Below are positions 1 through 4,438 of a stretch of DNA of 5,700 nucleotides, one piece after another. How positions within the stretch are numbered: position 1 is the first letter of the stretch; every line of letters starts with the position of its first letter. Under the pieces are notes generated by a model. It was not told the origin of the DNA. It searched no databases and was given only the letters and a program-made list of their open reading frames with translations. A program made the translations under genes and the position numbers. Source of the DNA: Treponema sp. (lineage in GTDB: Bacteria > Spirochaetota > Spirochaetia > Treponematales > Treponemataceae); assembly GCA_017544745.1 (NCBI GenBank), contig JAFYDO010000202.1:1-5700 (forward strand), in the 5' to 3' direction.

Positions 1-199
1 AAGAGAATGTTACACCAAACTTCTCTTCGATCCATTTGTAAGTTTTGTTGTCAGCAGGTGGCTGTTCGCGCTGCTGAATTGTAAATACGGAGATGTTAAG
101 CTTGTCGCTCTTCTTTGCAGAAGCGCCACTCTTGCTACATCCTACCAAGCTTAATGCCAGAACTGCTGCAGCAGCAACCAACATTATCTTTTTTTTCAT
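1..199 (-). CDS. ABC-transporter extracellular solute-binding lipoprotein, N-terminal part (runs off the left edge)
   Basis: Sixty-six codons plus one base are visible. The protein opens with MKKKIM, a hydrophobic Ala/Leu/Val stretch and a lipobox ending LVGC, with Cys21 as the lipidated residue. This is a clear signal peptidase II signal, so the protein is a membrane-anchored lipoprotein outside the cytoplasm. A Ser/Lys-rich linker follows, then LNISVFTIQQ (about residues 34-43) and TYKWIEEKFGVTF. That pattern, a first beta strand followed by an early helix with 'W-EEKFGV', is typical of family 1 extracellular sugar-binding proteins of the LplA/YtcQ kind, usually followed by two permease genes. 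The start is fixed by a strong AAGGAGG five bases upstream. The sugar cannot be read from this fragment; nearby xylanase, GH43 and esterase genes suggest xylo-oligosaccharides or related oligosaccharides (inference). Its upstream region carries the same activator box as the esterase/AraC promoter region. A different class of lipoprotein remains possible because the diagnostic core lies outside the window. Confidence 0.8.
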   Translation of the reverse strand, partial: MKKKIMLVAAAAVLALSLVGCSKSGASAKKSDKLNISVFTIQQREQPPADNKTYKWIEEKFGVTFS

Positions 200-204
200 A
201 AAGT

Positions 205-211
205 CCTCCTT
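205..211 (-). promoter_or_regulatory. Shine-Dalgarno site of the solute-binding protein gene
   Basis: AAGGAGG on the minus strand, five bases before the ATG at 199-197. It is the strongest ribosome binding site in the window. It contrasts with the esterase, AraC and GH10 genes, which have no recognisable Shine-Dalgarno sequence, so the binding protein is probably the most highly translated product. Confidence 0.85.
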
Positions 212-248
212 ATTCTTTTGACTTTTTGACAAAAAAAATTTATTTTTT

Positions 249-280
249 TAATTCTGCCCGAATTGCTCCGTTCAGAATTA
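249..280 (-). other. Leader hairpin upstream of the solute-binding protein gene
   Basis: TAATTCTG (249-256) and CAGAATTA (273-280) are perfect 8-bp inverted repeats around a 16-base loop. On the minus strand the stem is followed by an A-rich run, then by a run of eight T about 11 bases later, and then by the ribosome binding site at 205-211. It would lie inside the leader mRNA if transcription starts near the TATAAT at 350-355. No U-tract directly follows the stem, so it does not look like a normal terminator. It could stabilise the leader or be a chance AT-rich structure. I recognise no riboswitch class. Confidence 0.35.
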
Positions 281-305
281 TTAAAACCATAGTAAAAAAT
301 GAAAA

Positions 306-319
306 GTTAAACGATACAC
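306..319. promoter_or_regulatory. Candidate LacI-type operator upstream of the solute-binding protein gene
   Basis: GTTAAACGATACAC matches 12 of 14 bases of the reverse complement of the more symmetrical site at 4358-4371, including the central CpG. LacI-family operators are commonly even-length palindromes centred on CpG (family knowledge). This copy has poor self-symmetry (4 of 7 positions), so it is the weaker member. It lies roughly 25-35 bases downstream of the start expected from the -10 at 350-355, where a bound repressor could block elongation (inference). It also overlaps the left arm of a separate short inverted repeat, TACACT (315-320) and AGTGTA (335-340). Confidence 0.4.
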
Positions 320-349
320 TTTTTCTGTATATATAGTGTAAATGCGATT

Positions 350-401
350 ATTATAAAAAATACAACTAGACTATCACATTTTTTACAATATAGTCTCATT
401 T
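350..401 (-). promoter_or_regulatory. Activator-dependent promoter of the solute-binding protein gene (AraC-type box plus -10)
   Basis: On the minus strand, a perfect TATAAT (355-350) lies 19 bases after a 27-bp box at 375-401. No -35 hexamer matches at 17 or 18 bp, and the box sits where the -35 should be, about positions -32 to -58. This is the usual arrangement for AraC-family activation next to RNA polymerase. In plus orientation the box reads CACATTTTTTACA, six bases, then TCTCATTT. The same 13-mer and 8-mer with the same gap occur at 1865-1891, and homology continues through TGTATT-N-TTTATA to the -10 in both. The predicted leader to the ATG at 199 is about 145 bases. Binding by the AraC protein of this window is inferred. 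Confidence 0.6.
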
Positions 402-429
402 CTAAGAAAACTCTTAGAATTCATAAGAG
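400..429 (-). other. Overlapping alternative hairpins after the esterase gene
   Basis: TTCTAAGA (400-407) pairs perfectly with TCTTAGAA (412-419) around a 4-base loop. CTCTTA (411-416) can instead pair with TAAGAG (424-429). The two stems share 411-419 and so exclude each other. They lie just after the esterase stop codon on the transcribed minus strand and abut the activator box at 375-401. There is no U-tract, so termination would be inefficient. They may act as a 3'-end stabiliser, or transcription may read through into the binding-protein gene. Confidence 0.35.
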
Positions 430-436
430 GTTTCCC

Positions 437-1816
437 TTATGCCTTTACAGGCTGTGCATCGGTGTTAAAAACCATCTTATTCTTGTCGGCACAGGTGTAC
501 GGCTTCCATTCAGGAAGATTACTGTCATCGCAATCCTTTCCGTTAGGGTTTCCGGTCTTTACAAAGTTGCACAGGTAGTTGCACATCTTGCGGGATACAT
601 CATACTGCATGCCTTTAAAAGGTCTCCAGCATTTTGCAAGGGTTTCGAACCAGAACCAAAGGTCTACAGAATGGAAGGTTCCCGGATTATCCCAGCCCGG
701 AATAGGAACATCAAACTCATAGTACCAGTTATCTGCCTTTTTACCTGACTTTTCAAGGAACTCTGCGTAAGCCTTTACTGCAAGGGCAAGCGGCTGAATT
801 TTTGGTCCATCAGGCTTTGACGGATCTGCAGGGAACAGGAACTCATCTGTTGTGTGACCAAGAATAAGAGGAACCGGTTCAACCTTTCCCTGTTTAAGAA
901 GCTCAAAAAAATCTCCGCAGACAAATTTTTCATCACAAACCGGAGTCCAGGTTGCAATTGATTTTGCGTGACCACCGTATTCATCCCACTTTTTGCGCAG
1001 GGTTGGAGTATCTATGGCACGAGCCTCTGCAAGATTTTTTACTCCCATAAAATTAAAGAAGTCTACACCGCACTGCTCTGCTTCTGACAAAGTTTTCTGG
1101 CGGAAAAAGCTGTTATCAGGAGAATAGAACATTCCACTGTGAACTACAGCACGCTTGTAAATGCCCTGAGTTCCGTAAGCTATCTGATTAAGAACGCTTC
1201 CGCCACCTGCAGACTGGCCTCCTATTGTAATATTGTCCGGATCCCCTCCAAATGCGCTGATGTTGTCCTTAACCCACTGCATGGCACATCTCTGATCAAG
1301 CAGACCAAAGTTGGCAGGCTGCTCAGGATTTTCTGCAGTAATTTCTGGGTGACAAAGGAAACCGAACATATTAAGACGGTAGTTTACTGTTACTACAACT
1401 ATTCCACGGCGGGCAATGCGCTCTCCGTCAAATTCCATTTCGGCAGTAAAGCCGGTCTGCCATCCGCCACCGTAAATCCAGAAGTATACGGGAAGCTTTT
1501 CGTCTGCAGCATTGGCAGGTGTCCATATATTTACTGTAAGACAGTCTTCGCCCATAGGAATGTCTTTATCTACAGACCATTCACGGCAATAGATGTCGTT
1601 TGGATCATAATAAGGTGTTGGCTGTACCGGGATTGGTGAAAATTTATAGGCCTGCATAAGTCCGTCCCATTTTTCGTCCCATGGAACAGGTGCGTGCCAT
1701 CTTAAGTTGCCAACCGGCTGCTTTGCAAAAGGAATACCTTTAAAAGAAGTGATTCGAGGGTCCGCAGCAGGGAGCCCTTCAATTTTTCCAAATTTAGTTT
1801 GTGCAATTCTTAACAT
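437..1816 (-). CDS. Type-B carboxylesterase (alpha/beta hydrolase), cytoplasmic
   Basis: A 459-residue serine esterase of the carboxylesterase type-B/cholinesterase-like family. The N-terminal family pattern is intact (FKGIPFAKQPVGNLRW, residues 25-40). The EDCLTVNIW signature is at 90-98. An oxyanion-hole motif, YGGGW, is at 115-119, where HGGG is more usual. The nucleophile elbow FGGDPDNITIGGQSAG gives catalytic Ser202. The likely acid is Glu325 in GHTTDEF and the likely His is His382 in GTFHSVD. No signal peptide is present, so it should act in the cytoplasm. At 459 residues it is somewhat shorter than the common 490-550. The start is supported by the family N-terminus, although no Shine-Dalgarno sequence precedes it. 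The gene is divergent from the AraC gene and upstream of the binding-protein gene on the same strand. A role in removing acetyl or feruloyl groups from imported xylo-oligosaccharides is inferred from context. General carboxylesterase activity is all the sequence itself supports. Confidence 0.9.
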   Translation of the reverse strand: MLRIAQTKFGKIEGLPAADPRITSFKGIPFAKQPVGNLRWHAPVPWDEKWDGLMQAYKFSPIPVQPTPYYDPNDIYCREWSVDKDIPMGEDCLTVNIWTPANAADEKLPVYFWIYGGGWQTGFTAEMEFDGERIARRGIVVVTVNYRLNMFGFLCHPEITAENPEQPANFGLLDQRCAMQWVKDNISAFGGDPDNITIGGQSAGGGSVLNQIAYGTQGIYKRAVVHSGMFYSPDNSFFRQKTLSEAEQCGVDFFNFMGVKNLAEARAIDTPTLRKKWDEYGGHAKSIATWTPVCDEKFVCGDFFELLKQGKVEPVPLILGHTTDEFLFPADPSKPDGPKIQPLALAVKAYAEFLEKSGKKADNWYYEFDVPIPGWDNPGTFHSVDLWFWFETLAKCWRPFKGMQYDVSRKMCNYLCNFVKTGNPNGKDCDDSNLPEWKPYTCADKNKMVFNTDAQPVKA

Positions 1817-1839
1817 ATGTATTTATTATTATTCAGAAT

Positions 1840-1891
1840 CCTATAAATAATACACTCAAACTTGCACATTTTTTACATTTTATTCTCATTT
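1840..1891 (-). promoter_or_regulatory. Activator-dependent promoter of the esterase gene (AraC-type box plus -10)
   Basis: This is the second copy of the 27-bp box, at 1865-1891. It is followed after 19 bases on the minus strand by TATAGG (1845-1840); TATTAT (1852-1847) is an alternative -10. Ungapped alignment of 1840-1891 with 350-401 gives 40 of 52 identical bases: 24 of 27 in the box and a shared TGTATT-N-TTTATA next to the -10. Within the box, CATTTT on the plus strand recurs at 1867, 1876 and 1887. These steps of 9 and 11 bases place each contact about one helical turn apart, as expected for the two helix-turn-helix units of an AraC protein. The box lies between two divergent genes and also covers the -35 of the AraC gene, so autoregulation is likely. 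The predicted esterase leader is only about 16 bases. Confidence 0.6.
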
Positions 1892-1912
1892 TGTATAAAA
1901 GTGTGATATAAT
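1883..1912 (+). promoter_or_regulatory. Extended -10 promoter of the AraC-family gene
   Basis: TGATATAAT at 1904-1912 is a perfect extended -10 (TGn followed by TATAAT). A partial -35, TTCTCA (1883-1888), lies 18 bp upstream and inside the activator box. Transcription should begin about seven bases after the -10, near 1919, which is the A of the AraC start codon. The transcript would therefore have essentially no leader. Confidence 0.65.
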
Positions 1913-1918
1913 GGCATA

Positions 1919-2761
1919 ATGGCTCGGACAAAAGAATTCCCTATAGGACTTTTTTCTCAAAATGGTTATCTGGAGCAGGCTCATCATCATATAGAATACG
2001 AAATCTTCTATATAGATAGCGGTTCCGTGGAATTTGGCATAGAAGAAACTGCTGTTATTGCACAGGCAGGAGACGTCATCTTTATGCATCCGGGGACAAA
2101 TCACTATGTAAAAAAGCTTGAAGGAACTGAATACCACTATTATGCCATGGTTTTTGACGGCTCAGTGCTGGGCCAGGAAGGAGACCCCGTACGAAGCATT
2201 CTTGAAAGCATAAGGGTTTCGCGTTTTGTAAAGCTTCCCGAAGATATTCTTGAAAAACTGCGGCAGGCTACAGAAAATGAAAGACAGCTGAACTTTGGGC
2301 ACGAGCTTATTGTAAAATCGGTTCTGCTTGATATTCTTGCTCATATTCTTGCAACAAAACAGTATGTAGAAATAAGCGACAACCTGCGTACCGAACAGGG
2401 CAACCGCGTAAATGCTATTGACGTTACTTTGAACTATGTACGCGAGCATTACAGGGAAAACATTTCTCTGGATGATGTACTCAAGATTACTTCATACAGC
2501 AAGAGCCACTTTATACGCCTGTTTAAAAAACATGTAGGCATGAACCTTACTGACTATATCAATAAATATAGAATAGAAAAGTCATGCCTTGATTTAATTT
2601 ATACTTCCAAAAACGTCACCGAAATTGCCACCGAAAACGGCTTTAATACGGTTCAGTATTTTTCCAAAACCTTTAAACTGTATATGAAGTGCACGCCCAA
2701 GCAGTACCAGCGCAACGGAAAGAATATTATCATCCCGTCGAGTGTGGCGACTATAAATTAA
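1919..2761 (+). CDS. AraC-family transcriptional regulator with N-terminal cupin sensor
   Basis: A 280-residue protein with the classic two-part layout. Residues about 10-80 form a cupin sugar-binding fold (HHHIEYEIFYI at 22-32, then AGDVIFMHPGTNHYV at 50-64). The C-terminal region, about 168-266, holds two helix-turn-helix units: the first around 183-204 (ISLDDV...SYSKSHFIRLFK) and the second around 232-253 (NVTEIATENGFNTVQYFSK), ending in the family signature with FKLYMKCTPKQYQ. It should bind DNA as an activator when its ligand, probably a sugar from xylan breakdown, is present (inference). The ATG at 1919 has no Shine-Dalgarno sequence and coincides with the predicted transcription start. 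The ATG at 1911 is followed at once by a stop codon and cannot be used. Likely targets are the paired boxes at 375-401 and 1865-1891. The gene converges on the GH43 gene across a shared terminator. Confidence 0.95.
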   Translation: MARTKEFPIGLFSQNGYLEQAHHHIEYEIFYIDSGSVEFGIEETAVIAQAGDVIFMHPGTNHYVKKLEGTEYHYYAMVFDGSVLGQEGDPVRSILESIRVSRFVKLPEDILEKLRQATENERQLNFGHELIVKSVLLDILAHILATKQYVEISDNLRTEQGNRVNAIDVTLNYVREHYRENISLDDVLKITSYSKSHFIRLFKKHVGMNLTDYINKYRIEKSCLDLIYTSKNVTEIATENGFNTVQYFSKTFKLYMKCTPKQYQRNGKNIIIPSSVATIN

Positions 2762-2846
2762 AAAGGATAGTGCTCCCGTGGGAAATAACCGCAGCCAGCT
2801 GAAGAAACCTGTCTGCGGCCATTTCCCACTCCGCACTATCCTTTTT
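2761..2846. terminator. Bidirectional terminator, long three-tier inverted repeat
   Basis: Three nested perfect arms: AAAAGGATAGTGC (2761-2773) with GCACTATCCTTTT (2833-2845); GTGGGAAAT (2778-2786) with ATTTCCCAC (2821-2829); and CCGCAG (2789-2794) with CTGCGG (2813-2818). They are separated by small internal loops and capped by an 18-base loop. The outer arm ends in a T-run on each strand, so it can terminate both the AraC transcript (plus) and the GH43 transcript (minus). It begins at the last base of the AraC stop codon. At about 85 bases it is much longer than a typical intrinsic terminator. Confidence 0.8.
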
Positions 2847-2884
2847 AAGAGTATTCTCCCAGTTTCGCCGGAATGATTACATTC

Positions 2885-4339
2885 TTAGTTAAACCGAATA
2901 GATTTCAATTGTGCCGAACCGCCGCCAACCCAGGTGAGGTAGAGGGCATTTACGCCGTCGGGGAAGTCTATGTCTATGGTGTCTGGCTCCCAGAAGTTGG
3001 CAGATTCGCATTTTAAGGTACCAAGAACCGGGCCGTCCCACTTGGTTCGGATTTCGAAGGCGCCGTACATGTAGCCACGTACTACCAGCGACAGCTTGTG
3101 AACATCCTTAAAATCAAAATACTTAAAGCCTATGGTTGTTTTGTCGGTAATGTCTACGATGTAACCCAATTCCTCGTCGCCGTCGCGGCCATCCTGAGTG
3201 ATTTTTGGCTGGCCTGGTCCAACATAAGGGCCCGGCTTATTTGGATTAAAGATGTGGCAGGCAATGTAAGCCGGATATTCACCTTGTGCCTTGAGAGGGC
3301 CACCGTTTAATCCGCAGGAAGTTATTTCTACCTGAGGAATGGAGCCGTCTGCATTTACAGTCATTTTTTCTGCACAGCCCTGGCGGCTATACCAATTGCC
3401 GTTGGTATGGCGGTGGTAGAACATATAGTACTGACCGTTGATAATTTCAAAACCGCCGTGATTGTTTGCACCGTAAGCAACAGGCATATCTGCAGGCTTG
3501 TAGGTATCTATGTGCATGTCCACGTTACTTACAATTACTCCGCCGTATACAAAGTTGTCGCGCGGAGACTTGCTGGTTGCATAGCAAAGCTCGTGCATAA
3601 CTTCGCTGGAATATACAAAGTAGTAGGTATCGCCAATCTTACGGATGGACGGTGCTTCAAAAAAGGCGTGGTTTTTATAACCGGCCCAGTTGCTTATTGA
3701 CTGCAGCGAGTACGGGCAGCCGGTATCTACTTCCGAAGGAGATTTAAGGTCTACATACATATCTCCCGGGATAATTACCACCGGTTCTTCCACAATCGTA
3801 ATCATATCCGGCCCCAAAGTCGTTGCCATTGCGCCAATGCGGTCCTTCATATGCCGTCCGCTGAACCCCGTATAAAGGTAAGTTTTATCTCCTTCGCGCA
3901 AAACTCCCGGGTCAAACTGCGGCATATCTCCCTTGCGATCGCCCAGGCGAGTTCCATCTGCATAGTGAACGTATCCGTAGAATTCGTATTTTCCGGCAGG
4001 AGTGTCGCAAACTGCAACAGAAACAAATCCAACCTTGTCCATTACATAGTAAAGGTAATATCGTCCGTCCGGTCCCTGCTGAACATCCGGTGCATACAAA
4101 ACCATGCGTCCGTCCTGAGCCGGATCCTGGTCCTTGCGGTAAATTACTCCTTCGTAACGCCAATCGCTAAGATCTGTAACCGGTGCCGAATAGCAGATGT
4201 AATCTCCAAGGCAGAAAACCGCACCATTAAACTGGTCGTGCGAACCATAAACATAAATGCGGTCGCCAAAAACGTGTGGCTCTCCGTCCGGAACATATTC
4301 CCAAGACGGCATATATGGATTAAAAACCTGGTTTTTCAT
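2885..4339 (-). CDS. GH43 family glycosidase (arabinofuranosidase/xylosidase type) with C-terminal CBM6-like domain, cytoplasmic
   Basis: A 484-residue protein. Residues about 1-345 are a GH43 five-bladed beta-propeller. The opening FNPYMPSWEYVPDGEPHVFG carries the likely catalytic base Asp18, followed by YVYGSHD. APDVQQGPDGRYYLYY (83-98) is the conserved APD blade. QFDPGVL gives the probable pKa-modulating Asp143. FFEAPSIRKIGDTYYFVYSS gives the probable general acid Glu228, and NNHGGFE contributes His294. Residues about 392-484 look like a CBM6-type beta-sandwich, ending with LYLTWVGGGSAQLKSIRFN. There is no signal peptide, so the enzyme should act in the cytoplasm on imported oligosaccharides. 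AAGGAG nine bases upstream supports the start. The gene is divergent from the GH10 xylanase across a 99-bp region and ends just after the shared terminator. GH43 members vary in specificity, so arabinosidase versus xylosidase activity cannot be decided from the sequence. Confidence 0.93.
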   Translation of the reverse strand: MKNQVFNPYMPSWEYVPDGEPHVFGDRIYVYGSHDQFNGAVFCLGDYICYSAPVTDLSDWRYEGVIYRKDQDPAQDGRMVLYAPDVQQGPDGRYYLYYVMDKVGFVSVAVCDTPAGKYEFYGYVHYADGTRLGDRKGDMPQFDPGVLREGDKTYLYTGFSGRHMKDRIGAMATTLGPDMITIVEEPVVIIPGDMYVDLKSPSEVDTGCPYSLQSISNWAGYKNHAFFEAPSIRKIGDTYYFVYSSEVMHELCYATSKSPRDNFVYGGVIVSNVDMHIDTYKPADMPVAYGANNHGGFEIINGQYYMFYHRHTNGNWYSRQGCAEKMTVNADGSIPQVEITSCGLNGGPLKAQGEYPAYIACHIFNPNKPGPYVGPGQPKITQDGRDGDEELGYIVDITDKTTIGFKYFDFKDVHKLSLVVRGYMYGAFEIRTKWDGPVLGTLKCESANFWEPDTIDIDFPDGVNALYLTWVGGGSAQLKSIRFN

Positions 4340-4348
4340 ATAAAATAT

Positions 4349-4354
4349 CTCCTT
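4349..4354 (-). promoter_or_regulatory. Shine-Dalgarno site of the GH43 gene
   Basis: AAGGAG on the minus strand, nine bases before the ATG at 4339-4337. It confirms the chosen start. Confidence 0.8.
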
Positions 4355-4357
4355 TTA

Positions 4358-4371
4358 GTTAATCGTTTAAC
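4358..4371. promoter_or_regulatory. Candidate LacI-type operator at the GH43 transcription start
   Basis: GTTAATCGTTTAAC is a 14-bp palindrome symmetrical at 6 of 7 positions and centred on CpG (4364/4365). That is the usual form of a LacI-family operator (family knowledge). The transcription start predicted from the GH43 -10 falls at its centre, a typical repression position. From the GH10 side it lies at roughly -51 to -38. A 12/14 match lies upstream of the binding-protein gene at 306-319. The regulator itself is not in this window. Confidence 0.55.
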
Positions 4372-4400
4372 AGTATAGCACAAGTTTTGAGATATGTATA
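4372..4400 (-). promoter_or_regulatory. Promoter of the GH43 gene (extended -10)
   Basis: On the minus strand the extended -10 is TGCTATACT (4380-4372), with a -35 of TATACA (4400-4395; 4 of 6 consensus bases) at a 17-bp spacing. The predicted start is near 4365, giving a leader of about 26 bases. The -35 overlaps the -10 of the divergent GH10 promoter (4397-4402), so the two promoters probably compete for polymerase. Confidence 0.6.
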
Positions 4401-4402
4401 AT
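4397..4402 (+). promoter_or_regulatory. -10 of the GH10 xylanase promoter
   Basis: A perfect TATAAT, placing the transcription start near 4409 and leaving a leader of about 30 bases. No good -35 is found at 16-18 bp upstream (at most 3 of 6 matches), so an activator may be required. It shares DNA with the -35 of the divergent GH43 promoter. Confidence 0.5.
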
Positions 4403-4421
4403 TGTTTATTTTCAATTTTTC

Positions 4422-4435
4422 TGATACAAGTATCA
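4422..4435. promoter_or_regulatory. Perfect palindrome in the GH10 leader, candidate operator or mRNA hairpin
   Basis: TGATACAAGTATCA has perfect 6-bp arms around a two-base centre. It lies in the predicted GH10 leader, three bases before the ATG and about +14 to +27 from the predicted start. It could be a repressor site distinct from the CpG-centred palindrome at 4358-4371. As RNA, the two-base gap is too small for all six pairs to form. The binding protein is unknown. Confidence 0.45.
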
Positions 4436-4438
4436 TTT

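Noticed and set aside
226..254. TTGACA with a 17-bp gap to TAATTC on the plus strand, a possible promoter
   Set aside because: No plus-strand gene follows (the next is the AraC gene at 1919), the -10 is poor, and the sequence is mostly A- and T-runs in the binding-protein leader.
1139..1639. 166-codon open frame on the plus strand inside the esterase gene
   Set aside because: It lies antisense to a well-supported esterase with intact catalytic motifs; the translation has no recognisable domain or ribosome binding site.
1852..1904. ACACT (1852-1856) and AGTGT (1900-1904) flanking the AraC box as an inverted repeat
   Set aside because: Only 5 bp per arm with more than 40 bases between; expected by chance.
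3851..4378. 175-codon open frame on the plus strand opposite the GH43 gene
   Set aside because: It is antisense to conserved GH43 propeller motifs and runs into the GH43 promoter; low-complexity translation without a domain.
4413..4438. Possible third copy of the AraC box upstream of GH10 (CAATTTTT ... ATCATTT)
   Set aside because: Outer elements are 21 rather than 20 bases apart and the central ACA element is displaced by about four bases; the likeness is explained by AT-richness and the palindrome there.
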